From Flavobacteriales bacterium UBA4466 (GTDB lineage: Bacteria > Bacteroidota > Bacteroidia > Flavobacteriales_D > Sanyastnellaceae): a stretch of 46,619 nt of DNA. This document shows, piece after piece, positions 1 to 10,014 of this stretch. The notes below the pieces were generated by a model. That model saw only the letters and a program-made list of their open reading frames with translations, searched no databases and had not been told where the DNA came from. Made by a program: the position numbers and the translations under genes. Every line of letters begins with the position of its first letter. Position 1 is the stretch's first letter. The stretch covers positions 1 through 46,619 of the forward strand of contig CAJJDD010000002.1 of assembly GCA_905182895.1 (NCBI GenBank), given 5' to 3'.

Positions 1-964
1 GAGAGTAATACTATAGAGGTAACTATCTACGCTAGTCCTGATAGTGATCCTACTTCGGAGGATGTGTCTGTAGTAGCAGGGCAAATAGAATTAACTGCTA
101 CTGGAGATGATTTAGTATGGTTTGGTGATGCCGCAGGTGAAAACGAAATAGGAACAGGAAGTCCTATTACTATCGATGTAACTTCTGGCACTATCGTTTG
201 GTATACTAATATCATAACCCTCTGGAAATGGAGGAAAAGAGACTACTTCAGAGCCGGGACAATACCATAACAACAGTGATAACGGATTAGTTTTTACTGC
301 AAATGAGGACATGATTATTGATGATGTTAAAGTATATGCAGATGGAAGTGGAAATAGAACCATCGTATTATACAATAGCTCATTTCAAGTAGTAGAGTCT
401 CAGGAATTCGATATTCCAGATGGAGAGTCTGTAGTAGAATTAGATTTCTTCGTTCCTGCAGGTGAAGATTACATACTAATTACTGATGAGAATAATCCTC
501 AGTTATGGAGGGATGCAGTAGGCTCAGGAGTCGATTATCCTTATGAGTTAGGAGATTTAGGGTCTATTACTGGTTCTACAGTAGATGGAACGAATGAATT
601 TACGTATTACTATTTCTTCTATGATTGGAATGTGTCTACAGCGCCTACCACTTGTTACTCCGATTTAGTGCCAGTAGTAATTACTATTTCAGGAATAGAA
701 GATTTCGAAGCTATCTCTTCATTTTCTATCTATCCTAATCCAGCTACTACTGAAATCAGATATGAATACAATGCTGTAAACGCGGGAAGGATGTTCATCT
801 CACTTACAGATGCTAATGGTAGATCAGTATATAAAGATTACATAGAGAGTCAAGTTGGTTCTCATCAAGGTGTAATCAGCTTAACTGATTTTTCTCCAGG
901 TATGTATACGTTTAACCTAGTAGAAAATGGTAAAATAGCGTCAGAAAAGATGAAAATAAAATAA
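1..964 (+). CDS. T9SS-secreted surface protein, C-terminal part (frameshifted, 5' end outside window)
   Basis: The reading frame is open from base 1, so the gene starts upstream. Frame 1 runs to about base 217 and the same protein continues in frame 2 (GGKETTSEPGQYHNN, then the stretch starting near 311) to the stop at 962-964. A one-base indel in the ACCC run near 217-220 separates the two. The last 80 or so residues contain FSIYPNPATTEIRYEYN, then LTDANGRSVYK and a final SEKMKIK, which is the classic type A sorting domain (TIGR04183) that directs cargo through the type IX secretion system to the cell surface. The visible upstream part is beta-rich with no catalytic motif that I recognise, so the function is unknown beyond secretion. 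A strong terminator follows directly. The sorting domain is secure; the frameshift is probably a sequence error. Confidence 0.85.
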
Positions 965-981
965 TAGAATTATTAGAAAAT

Positions 982-1018
982 AAAAAGCCCCGATTCCTAA
1001 ATGGAATCGGGGCTTTTT
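982..1018. terminator. Bidirectional intrinsic terminator
   Basis: A 16-bp perfect inverted repeat (AAAAAGCCCCGATTCC at 982-997, its complement at 1003-1018) surrounds a 5-base loop. The stem ends in an A-run on one side and a T-run on the other, so it can work in both directions. It lies between two convergent genes ending at 964 and 1033 and should serve both. Confidence 0.93.
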
Positions 1019-1032
1019 TATAAGTTGATTTT

Positions 1033-1485
1033 TTACTTAACTACTTCACTATCTCTTTTAGATTTACGGTACAGGTGAGAATTGAAAATATTCCTCTTGG
1101 CGAATCTGAATATTTTATCAGAGTTTACCATTTTACCATATAATTTAGAAGAAACACCGAAGTATTCATAAGTGGTTCCATCTAAGAAAGTAACTTCCAA
1201 TACCTGTCTCTTATGCTGAAAATCAGAAATACCTGAAGTCCCTAAAGTGGCAGTGTACTCTTCTATATTGGCATCTCTAGTTTCTGGAGCTATGCTCACT
1301 AGAAAGTGGTAGCCGTCTATTATTTCGGTGCTTTTTACTTCAGCTTCTGCTGCCTTAGGATCATCTTGAGAGAATTTATCAGGATGCCATTCTTTTACAA
1401 GTGAGCGATAACTCTTTTTTAACTCCTTTAAATCGATTTCATTTTCTACTTGAAAAAGTTTCTTGTAATCATTAATTCGTTTCAC
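1033..1485 (-). CDS. J-domain protein with C-terminal KTSC domain
   Basis: A 150-residue cytosolic protein in two parts. Residues 5-65 form a DnaJ-like J domain with the diagnostic HPD tripeptide (residues 34-36, in KEWHPDKF), which stimulates Hsp70 ATPase activity in the family. Residues about 90-135 match the KTSC fold (VLEVTFLDGTTYEYFGVS), a small domain of unknown function. The combination suggests a specialised DnaK co-chaperone, but its client cannot be told from sequence. The ATG start gives a complete J domain. It is transcribed convergently with the surface protein gene and shares its terminator; the next minus-strand gene upstream begins 66 bases away. Confidence 0.85.
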   Translation of the reverse strand: MKRINDYKKLFQVENEIDLKELKKSYRSLVKEWHPDKFSQDDPKAAEAEVKSTEIIDGYHFLVSIAPETRDANIEEYTATLGTSGISDFQHKRQVLEVTFLDGTTYEYFGVSSKLYGKMVNSDKIFRFAKRNIFNSHLYRKSKRDSEVVK

Positions 1486-1551
1486 TGTAGGCTATTTTAA
1501 AATTAAGCGCACAAAAGTACTCTAATTAATTAATAGCACAGTAAGAAATAA

Positions 1552-1932
1552 TTACCAAGTCCCCCCAGGAGCGAAAAGGAAGTCTATAGGAGTATCCACA
1601 TCATAAAGAACTTTATATCCCTTAGTCTCTCTTTCTGTATAAGGGACTAGCATTTCACTAATAGATTTAAAGCCTTCTAGGGTCATGCAACAGAAAAATT
1701 TATGGTTATCTAAGGTCTGAATTCCTATATCTTCATCATTGATATGGAGAGAAAGTTCACAGTTTCTGCTCTCTACAAAGGAAAGTTTAGAGACATTAAA
1801 TGCTTTTTTCTCCTGAATAACGATGAAGTCTAGAGCAGCTTTAAACGCTATGGCCTCGGCCATATTAGAATCATAAAGGCGAACTACACTTTCACCGAAT
1901 TCATTTACGTTCTCTAAAAAATCTAAAGTCAT
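1552..1932 (-). CDS. Conserved-looking hypothetical protein, 126 aa
   Basis: I do not recognise this family. The protein is soluble, with no signal peptide or membrane segment, mixed alpha/beta with a hydrophobic core (AIAFKAALDFIVIQEKK) and a Cys pair (HKFFCCMTLEG). It ends in FAPGGTW. I chose the ATG at 1932 because the longer frame would need a TTG start at 1953 and adds only a lysine-rich heptad. It sits between the J-domain/KTSC gene and an outer-membrane protein gene on the same strand, with short gaps (66 and 35 bases), so the three may be co-transcribed. Confidence 0.65.
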   Translation of the reverse strand: MTLDFLENVNEFGESVVRLYDSNMAEAIAFKAALDFIVIQEKKAFNVSKLSFVESRNCELSLHINDEDIGIQTLDNHKFFCCMTLEGFKSISEMLVPYTERETKGYKVLYDVDTPIDFLFAPGGTW

Positions 1933-1967
1933 GCTTTTTTTTCTGGATGTCAAAAGTCATTAAAAAA

Positions 1968-2870
1968 TTAAAGAGGAAGCCTATAAATCAGTCTTAATTC
2001 TAATGACAGACCATTTTCTAATAGAGGAGCGGTTTTAGCTCTATCATCTCCTATTGATGCAGCACTAATTTTCAAGTCCATTTTGTCATCAGCACTATAA
2101 ATGGCATATTCTCTAAGTATAGAATGGCCAACTTTAAAGTGAACCCAAATGTGTTTAGCACATTCTAGCTCGGTGAATAACCAAACATTATTGTCAGCTT
2201 TATCCAAATAAACATCGTTTAACGAGTCTTCTGGCTTTATAGAGTATGATGCGTTCAAGCCTTCATACTTAAGTCCTAACCTTAACTTATCTTTTGGTTT
2301 ATAGACGAGTTCAATGTTCACAGGAGCTACTAAAGTCAACATCCATTTAGGAGAGGGAGTCCATTTAAATCCAAAAAGAGGGACGAACATAGGGCCGAAA
2401 AATTCAGCGTTATAGTAAACTCCATACTTCCACTCAAAGTGTTCCGTTTTTTTGGTAGTCCCTAATGCTAGCCAAGCCTGCTGCAGATTATCTAAAGTTA
2501 GTTTGTTCTCATAACTATTTAGTCGAGTCATGCCCATAAGGAGCATTTTCGATTTTTCATTCCATTTATGCTCCCAGCCTAACTGAAGCATAGACGAGTA
2601 ATAATTCAGTCCGTTTTTAGTAGAGAAAGACTCAGAGTCTGTGATCGAGTTCTTCTGGTATCCTAGACCTATAATTAAAATATTCGAATTGTTCAGTACT
2701 AGTGGGAGTTTAGCGTCTGCAGAAAAAGTGTTCAAGTGGCGTTGCAACGCTGAATTCTCTATCTTATTAAACGGGGAGCTTCTCCAGTACATGTTCATCA
2801 AGTCCACAGAGTTTTGGCCAGATGAACAAATAGTATAAAAGAATGTAAGTATAAAGAGTAAAAATTTCAC
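1968..2870 (-). CDS. Outer-membrane beta-barrel-like protein (DUF6268-like)
   Basis: About 300 residues starting from a GTG codon at 2870. That start puts a clean signal peptide at the N-terminus (MKFLLFILTFFYTICSSGQ). The frame stays open back to 3014 with an ATG there, but that extension overlaps the divergent ABC-F gene on the other strand and is almost certainly not translated. After the signal comes a series of amphipathic beta strands (for example GLGYQKNS, LQLGWEHKWNEKSKMLLMG, YGVYYNAEFFGPMFVPLFGFKW) ending in LSLELRLIYRLPL, with the C-terminal strand typical of barrels. This resembles the DUF6268 outer-membrane family of Bacteroidota; the family call is from memory and moderate. Its function is unknown. 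Confidence 0.7.
   Translation of the reverse strand: MKFLLFILTFFYTICSSGQNSVDLMNMYWRSSPFNKIENSALQRHLNTFSADAKLPLVLNNSNILIIGLGYQKNSITDSESFSTKNGLNYYSSMLQLGWEHKWNEKSKMLLMGMTRLNSYENKLTLDNLQQAWLALGTTKKTEHFEWKYGVYYNAEFFGPMFVPLFGFKWTPSPKWMLTLVAPVNIELVYKPKDKLRLGLKYEGLNASYSIKPEDSLNDVYLDKADNNVWLFTELECAKHIWVHFKVGHSILREYAIYSADDKMDLKISAASIGDDRAKTAPLLENGLSLELRLIYRLPL
2739..2750. repeat. Palindrome GCGTTGCAACGC, copy 1
   Basis: A perfect 12-bp palindrome inside the outer-membrane protein gene. Read on the coding strand it is the codons GCG TTG CAA CGC (Ala-Leu-Gln-Arg). Two more perfect copies and seven half copies lie elsewhere in the window, far above chance for this AT-rich DNA. Confidence 0.8.
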
Positions 2871-2907
2871 TGCTGAAATATACAGGATTTTTGGATGTTC
2901 ATTTTCA

Positions 2908-2915
2908 TAGCTTTG
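2908..2915 (+). promoter_or_regulatory. Candidate Bacteroidota -7 element (TAGCTTTG) upstream of ABC-F gene
   Basis: TAGCTTTG matches the TAnnTTTG -7 consensus of Bacteroidota sigma factor promoters and lies 19 bases before the ATG at 2935, in the short space between divergent genes. The nearest upstream TTG (2891-2893) leaves a spacer of only 14 bases, shorter than usual, so the call is tentative. Confidence 0.35.
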
Positions 2916-2934
2916 CCAACTTAAATTTTTCGAA

Positions 2935-4569
<1,635 letters not shown>

Positions 4570-4764
4570 AATAGTATTTAGGTGTTCAGTGTTTTGCTGA
4601 AGATGTAATGAACCTGAAAACCAAATTTTACCGAAATTGAAACCCTCTGGCTAAAGAAAGAAAGGGTGAACTTAAGCCATACTAGACCTAATAGATGCAT
4701 TCTGTGTTTTGTGATATCCGAGATAATTTTAAAACCTCTGAATTAATTAAATGCTTGAAGAGGA

Positions 4765-6770
4765 CTATCGAATAAGAGCGACATGAGATGTCACAGATTC
4801 CTTTTTAGAGTCTTTAAAACTGTAGATTAATTTGTAAGTATAAATATCTGAAGGTAAGTAGTGATCGCCATTGTTTTTATTCCCTAACCATCTAAACTCT
4901 GAATCAGATGACTGGAATACTATTTGGCCCCATTTGTCTAAGACAGTTAACTCAAAATCCGCCAATAATTGATGGGTAGAAATAGTCATTATCACCATCA
5001 TTATTTGGAGTAAATGTATTATCTAAAAGGACCAGCTAAACAAGTTTTTAAAGGAGAATGGAATATACCACAATTGTCTTCCGTCCAAGTTCCGTATGGA
5101 ACACCTCTGCAGTCTAAGCAGCTATAATCACACTCAGAATCACAGTTGGCTTCAGAGTCATAGTTGCAAGAGTTAACATCAGTACACCCTAGAATCAATA
5201 GCTCAACATCACATTCACATAGTTCATCGTTCCAAAACTCTATTCCATTTGTGCAGTCGAAATCATTACATACATCTGGGAAAACGGGAGTTCCAGCGCA
5301 CGGAATACAAATATCAGAATTAAAGCAAGCGTCTATTATTTCTACATCATTTTCTGTACACGGATTTCCGTCATCACAAGGAAGTGATATAGTTAAATCA
5401 CATTGAATTACCTGAACTCCGGTGCATGGTATACAAACTAAATCAGTTTCACAAGCAGAAACGGTAACCACGTCATCTATGGTGCATAAAAGTCCATCAT
5501 CGCAGGCCAGTTCTATGGTGTTAGTGCAGTCTGCGGCTACAACGCCAGCGCATGGAATACATATAAAACTATTGTCACACACAGAAACAGTCACTTCATC
5601 ATTTATAGTGCATGAGTCATTATCATCACAGGGCAGAGTGACCAAATTGTCACAGGTAGGAGTTACCACTCCAGCGCATGGTATACATACGTTATCAATA
5701 TCACAAGCGTCAACCGTGATCTGATCATCGGTGGTGCAGATATCTCCATCGTCACAGGGCAATTGGATTGTGTTCGTGCAGGATTGCACCGCTAATCCAG
5801 CGCACGGCAAGCACACCATATCGTTATCACATGCAGAAACAATTTCCTGGTCGTTTTCAGTACAGTCATCTCCATCATTACAAGGCAGAGAAATAGTGCT
5901 GTCACAGTCTGCTTGAAAGTTTCCAGCGCAAGGAATACAGATGAAGGTATTGTCGCACATTGCTACAGTTTCTTGATCATTAAAGGTACATGGATTCCCA
6001 TCATCGCAGACTATAATTTCGATGTCATCACAGGTAGGAGTGAGTGTGCCCGTGCAAGGTACACAGACTAAAGAATTATCACAATCATCCACAAGTATTT
6101 GGTCGTTTAACGTACAGTCATCCCCATCATCACAGGGCAGAGAGATAGAGTTAGCGCATGGAGCTGGAGCATTTATGTTATAACTATAGTCTAGGCATAT
6201 AGTGTATTCTATAGAGATCAATCCTTGAGAGATAGCGGCCCCATTAGAGGGACAGGAGGTTGAGATTTCTGTAGCTGGAATGATGTCTATACCAATAATA
6301 GAGCTAACATTAGGATTCACTCCACATCCAGATAAGTTTAAAGAGTAACTGCCAATAGATGGAGTACCTCCGCCAAAATTACAACCAGGTGTGAGTACAT
6401 CTTGAACTATAGGACATATAGAGCTCGTGCTTAGGGCGCAGTCAATAAGTACATTCCCGAAAGTGGGTATTCCGGCACAGTTTGGAACACTATTTATTGA
6501 AATAATCTCAATATTAGCCACTACAGAAGTTATCTGAGCATTTTCTAAGCCGCAGGGTAATTCTGGAGAAATAAAGTTATGCAGGTAGCCTTCATTTACA
6601 ACGTCTAAATTAGTATGTGCCCAGTCATTTCTGTCAGTTCCAATTAATGCTTCATTTGTTGATTGGCATATGCTAGTGGTATACTGACTTAAGCCTACAT
6701 TACCAAAAAGTGTGACTAACAGTGTAAGCGCTAGTTTTAATGCGATAAAGTTGTTTTTTGTTATTGGCAC
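4765..6770 (-). CDS. T9SS type B cargo protein with seven Cys-rich repeats (frameshifted near C-terminus)
   Basis: The protein begins at 6770 with a signal peptide (IALKLALTLLVTLFGNVGLSQ) and an N-terminal beta domain of about 180 residues. Then come seven tandem 42-residue repeats built around CDDGDxCTxND...CxxxxxCIPCAG, and a GCTDVNSCNYDSEANC spacer. The main frame stops at 5019, but the next frame gives DNTFTPNNDGDNDYF followed by FELTVLDKWGQIVFQS and DIYTYKLIY. These are the hallmarks of the gliding-motility-type (type B, CHU_C) T9SS sorting domain, running to 4765. Two one-base indels near 5030 and 4970 break it. It is predicted to be exported and held on the surface. The many paired cysteines suggest a disulfide-rich stalk; the Asp-rich CDDGD segments could bind calcium, which is inference. 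Confidence 0.85.
5265..6155 (-). repeat. Seven tandem Cys-rich 42-aa repeats (about 126 bp each)
   Basis: Each unit reads roughly ISLPCDDGxxCTxNDxxxV followed by CDxxxVCIPCAGxxxxxCxx. The copies differ at many positions, so this is an old duplication at protein level and not a recent slippage tract. It forms most of the surface protein encoded at 4765-6770. Confidence 0.9.
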
Positions 6771-6816
6771 GGATCTAATTTAACTCTGTATATAGTGTCA
6801 AAAATACACTAACTAA

Positions 6817-6984
6817 ATCACATTAAATCTATTTACCATTTATAATCATTCTAAAATTGAATTCAATGGAACTGTTTTAGAATTGAGTCTGTCCAAGAAG
6901 ATTCTTCAAAAGTGTAAAGGAAAAATTAGCGTGGAGTCTGTTTTAAATGAGGGGAGTACATTTATTATAAAGTTACCTTTTTAG
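6817..6984 (+). pseudogene. Remnant of a histidine kinase C-terminus
   Basis: Frame 1 reads NGTVLELSLSKKILQKC, then KGKISVESVLNEGSTFI and IKLPF before the TAG at 6982-6984. This matches the last 40 residues of a HATPase_c domain, normally GTGLGLSISKKIVEKHGGKI, then SVESxxxxGSTFxIxLP. The glycines of the G2 box are lost (GTGLGL has become GTVLEL), and nothing resembling the N, G1 or H boxes precedes it. The flanking genes are on the minus strand. I read it as the last fragment of a deleted sensor kinase gene; it is too short and too altered to be functional. Confidence 0.75.
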
Positions 6985-7007
6985 CTGAGCACTAAAATTA
7001 GGGGAAT

Positions 7008-7045
7008 AAAAAAAAGGTGGCTCATCTAGTTAAGAAGAACCACCT
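7008..7045 (-). terminator. Intrinsic terminator of the YceI gene
   Basis: On the minus strand a 9-bp stem (AGGTGGTTC with GAGCCACCT, one G-U pair, bases 7015-7045) with a 13-base loop is followed by a run of T (7008-7014). It starts 20 bases after the stop of the YceI-like gene ending at 7065. Confidence 0.85.
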
Positions 7046-7064
7046 AATAAAAAATTGAGTGAAA

Positions 7065-7631
7065 CTAAAACTCTAGATCAATCACTATATCAAATTCGTC
7101 ATAGATAGCACTATCTTTTAACTCACCAAAGAAACTTTCAGAGCCATACTTTACATTATAATCTGTTCTATCTATTTTTAGGCTAGCTGATGCCTTGTTC
7201 CCGTAAATAGAAGCCTCAAATTCGATTTCTTTAGTTACATCTTTCATCGTAAAATCAGCTGTAACAGTGTAAGAATTTTTCCCTGAACTTTTTACTTTTT
7301 TCATTTTAAGCGCGGCAATAGGAAATTTTTCAATCCCAAAAAAATCATCAGATTTTAAGTGACCTTCTAGCTGACCTTTAGATTCGCCCTCTAAATCCGT
7401 GCATGAGATACTAGTTACGTCTAAGACGAATTCTCCTCCAGTTAAGATTTCATTGTCAAATGTCAATGATCCTGATGTAAGGTTTAGCGTTCCCTCATGA
7501 GAACCTAATACTTTATACCCTTTCCAAACTACTTTACTTGATTTCACTTGTTTCTCGCCATCAAGAATTCCAGATGAGAAAGAAAAATTAATAGCTGCTA
7601 AAGCTATAAGACCGAATATTACTTTTTTCAT
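7065..7631 (-). CDS. YceI-like lipocalin-fold protein
   Basis: A 188-residue protein with an N-terminal signal peptide (MKKVIFGLIALAAINFSFSS). The mature part shows the YceI pattern: VVWKGYKVLGSHEGTLNL, LTFDNEILTGGEFVLDVTSI, LKSDDFFGIEKFPIA and DFTMKDVTKEIEFEA. The family forms a beta-barrel pocket in the periplasm that binds isoprenoid or amphiphilic ligands. Length matches the family, so the gene appears complete and intact. It stands alone, with its own terminator downstream and a long non-coding stretch with an inverted repeat upstream. Confidence 0.92.
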   Translation of the reverse strand: MKKVIFGLIALAAINFSFSSGILDGEKQVKSSKVVWKGYKVLGSHEGTLNLTSGSLTFDNEILTGGEFVLDVTSISCTDLEGESKGQLEGHLKSDDFFGIEKFPIAALKMKKVKSSGKNSYTVTADFTMKDVTKEIEFEASIYGNKASASLKIDRTDYNVKYGSESFFGELKDSAIYDEFDIVIDLEF

Positions 7632-7678
7632 GTTGTATGATTTTTTTTATTTGAGAGACAAAGTTCCACAAAATAGTC

Positions 7679-7700
7679 AACCTATAAATTGATATAGGTT
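7679..7700. promoter_or_regulatory. Inverted repeat upstream of the YceI gene, possible operator
   Basis: AACCTATA, six bases, then TATAGGTT: a perfect 8-bp dyad centred about 58 bases before the YceI ATG. Its position in the promoter region fits an operator for a dimeric regulator. There is no T-run, so it is not a terminator. No regulator gene lies next to it. Confidence 0.4.
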
Positions 7701-8211
7701 AAGAAATTAATACTGTTTTTCTCTAAATAGAAAGTGCACAACTCATTAGTTGAACGCTTTTAATAGAAGATGGATTGGTCTCGAGATGAAGTTGATTAAA
7801 TTACACTTCTGATTATCAGGTATTTGAGTGATAGGCGTATATTGAAAACAATTTAAGTCTTTATTAGTAAGGCAGTTGGTGTCAATTTTCATTCGGGGGC
7901 TAGATTTAAGACAGACAGTCAAAAATGATAATATCCCTGCTAGCTGAAGATATTCAGCTAACAAGGACATATCTGGTGACCCCAAAGTCAACGTTTTTCT
8001 TGTGCTCTATGAGTACAAGTAAGTACTACATATAAATTTAATTTTTCTCAATTTCTGTGTGCTAAACTTTTTTTGTTGAAGTGAAATGAGAGTTATAACT
8101 TAAGTGGGAACACAACAAATAGTACCTTAAAATGATAAACTACCATTTGTCTATCAGCACTGCTTAATCAATTATCACCACTAACTGGATGTAAACGATT
8201 GAAAACAAGTT
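7701..8211. other. Non-coding stretch, about 510 bp
   Basis: No convincing gene. An 81-codon open frame on the minus strand (7746-7991) has no recognisable motif and no coding-like composition. The stretch is AT-rich and may hold the YceI promoter and the 3' end of the gene to its right. Confidence 0.6.
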
Positions 8212-8759
8212 TTATTTTTTCTCGTAATACGCTATTAGGCTAGATTTAGCCAGAGTATTATTCCATAGGTAATAACCTACAATCGCTGGGTTTATCGTTT
8301 TATCTAAACCTAGAGTTTCTGTTTTTAGTGCATAAACAGTGATAATGTATTTATGAATACCGTGTCCAGAGGGAGGGCAAGGTCCTCCGTAGCCTTCAGT
8401 TCCGTAGTTGGTTAATGCTTGAATAGCTTCTGTTGGTGCTAATAAGGCTTCTGGATTACCAGCATGTTAGATGTTGTTGTAGTTGACGGAATGTCAAAAA
8501 CTACCCAATGCCACCATCCGCTTCCAGTAGGAGCATCTGGATCATACATTGTAATAGCAAAACTTTTGGTTCCTTCTGGAGCATTTTTCCAAGAAAGAGC
8601 TGGAGACATATTTTCTCCTACGCAACCAAAACCGTTGAACTCTTCTGTTATCGTAGCTTGACCGCTTAAGGTACTGCTCGTTAGTGTGAAATTATTTTGT
8701 CCTAATAGTATGGATGATGAAACTAGCGCAAGGGCTACTATTAATTTGGATTTGTACAT
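8212..8759 (-). CDS. YbhB/YbcL-type PEBP-like protein (one frameshift)
   Basis: About 180 residues once one frameshift near 8465 is repaired. There is a signal peptide ([20 protein letters not shown]), then the bacterial PEBP pattern: [36 protein letters not shown] and VVFDIP. After the shift follow [29 protein letters not shown] and [12 protein letters not shown], ending YYEKK at 8212. The conserved ligand-pocket residues ([18 protein letters not shown]) are all present, so I think the break is a sequence error. The family is related to Raf kinase inhibitor protein; the role of the secreted bacterial forms is not settled. Confidence 0.88.
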
Positions 8760-8843
8760 TTTTTGTGAATTTTACATGCACAAAATTACTAGGAGGTTCA
8801 ACTACCTAGGGTGTTTAAAAGCTCAAAAAACATTGATAAAAGC

Positions 8844-9683
8844 TCAGTTTTTCAGTTGATATTGTTTTGGTGTTGAACCAAATTTCTTTTTAAAAGCTTG
8901 CGTAAAATTAGAAAGACTCTCATATCCAATTTGATAATAGAGGTCGCTTGGTCTAGCCTTCTTGGTTTTAAGGAGAAAGGCTGAATGAATTAACCGTTGG
9001 TCTTGAAACCATTTAATAGGAGAGCAGCCATACTGTTTTTCAAACTCTCGTTTAAAAGAGGAAATACTCATATGGCAGAGAAAGGCTAATTCAGTTAGAG
9101 TCAGTCGATCTAATTTGTTGTTTTCCACCACCCTCATTAGTTTATTGCTTTTCAGATCCAGTTCACCGAGAAGGGAGTAATAAAATTCAGGGCCATATAT
9201 TTCTGTCAAGTATAGCATTATTTCTTCAAACTTTACTTGGAGTAGTTTACTACGTGCTGCTCCTTTTACAGAAGCTATTTCTTTTAGTCCTTTTACATAA
9301 GATTTCGTGAATTCGTCATAAGCTAACTGTTGAATAGGCATTAGCTCTAAACAAGGACTGTTTTGAAAATTATACTTATGACCGAAAGCAAGTAGAGATT
9401 CATCTGAAAAAAAGAGTAGTATGCTTCTGTATGTTCTTTTAGGTGCTGATAACTTCTCGGTCATTAAACAATGTCCACTTTTCATGAGCAGAAAAGAAGA
9501 ATTATCTATAGTTATAGGACTGGAGTTAGTATTTACTTCTTTTAATCCTTCTTGGAGAAAGCTAAAAGTGTTTTGAGTTAGGATTATTTTATTCTTTTCA
9601 CATGCGTGAGAAACGTTGTAGTCAAAGACTTCTATCTCTGTTTTAGATAGAGCCAAATCCTCCGGAAGAGATGCTGTTTTCAT
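8844..9683 (-). CDS. AraC-family transcriptional regulator
   Basis: 279 residues. The C-terminal 95 carry the two helix-turn-helix motifs of the AraC/XylS family: LTLTELAFLCHMSISSFKRE followed by GCSPIKWFQDQRL, then PSDLYYQIGYESLSNFTQAF and FGSTPKQYQ. The N-terminal half is a cupin-like effector domain of the ExsA/YqhC-like AraC_N type (SSFLLMKSGHCLMTEKL, ILLFFSDESLLAF). The gene is intact. The target is unknown: the PEBP-like gene lies 84 bases downstream on the same strand and is the obvious candidate for co-transcription or control. A TACTTTTG -7-like motif lies only four bases before the ATG (9688-9695), too close for ordinary use. Confidence 0.9.
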   Translation of the reverse strand: MKTASLPEDLALSKTEIEVFDYNVSHACEKNKIILTQNTFSFLQEGLKEVNTNSSPITIDNSSFLLMKSGHCLMTEKLSAPKRTYRSILLFFSDESLLAFGHKYNFQNSPCLELMPIQQLAYDEFTKSYVKGLKEIASVKGAARSKLLQVKFEEIMLYLTEIYGPEFYYSLLGELDLKSNKLMRVVENNKLDRLTLTELAFLCHMSISSFKREFEKQYGCSPIKWFQDQRLIHSAFLLKTKKARPSDLYYQIGYESLSNFTQAFKKKFGSTPKQYQLKN

Positions 9684-10014
9684 GGGTCAAAAGTAATTAT
9701 TCTAATATATAAAAAAAGCTGCGCTAATCTCTAATCCACTAGGGTCAAAAACATCTTTTGTAAACAAATTGTTGGGCCTATAGCCTGCATTTCTGAGCTA
9801 AATAAACCGGTTTAAGTGTAACTCCAACTGCTGTTAGGTCTTATTGAGAACACAAAAATAAATGGTTGATTATCCGTTCTGAAAGTATGTTTACCTCCTC
9901 TTCGATATGATAAGGGTTCAGTTCTCGGCTTTATAAGTCTGATTTTAAGCTTCATTATGAGATCTAATTGATGGGAAATTGTGGACGCGGTGTAATTGCC
10001 TATTTTTCGGGCCG
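9684..10014. other. Non-coding stretch between divergent genes, 331 bp
   Basis: No gene seen. It separates the minus-strand AraC regulator from the plus-strand ribosomal protection GTPase and should hold both promoters. Bases about 9966-9982 (CTAATTGATGGGAAAT region) weakly resemble the end of the intergenic repeat found at 12157 and 13340. Confidence 0.5.

Noticed and set aside
7746-7991. 81-codon minus-strand open frame in the long gap after yceI
   Set aside because: No motif, no signal or membrane pattern, no neighbour support; composition is like non-coding DNA.
9688-9695. TACTTTTG -7-like element in front of the AraC gene
   Set aside because: Only four bases before the ATG, with no TTG box; probably chance in AT-rich DNA.
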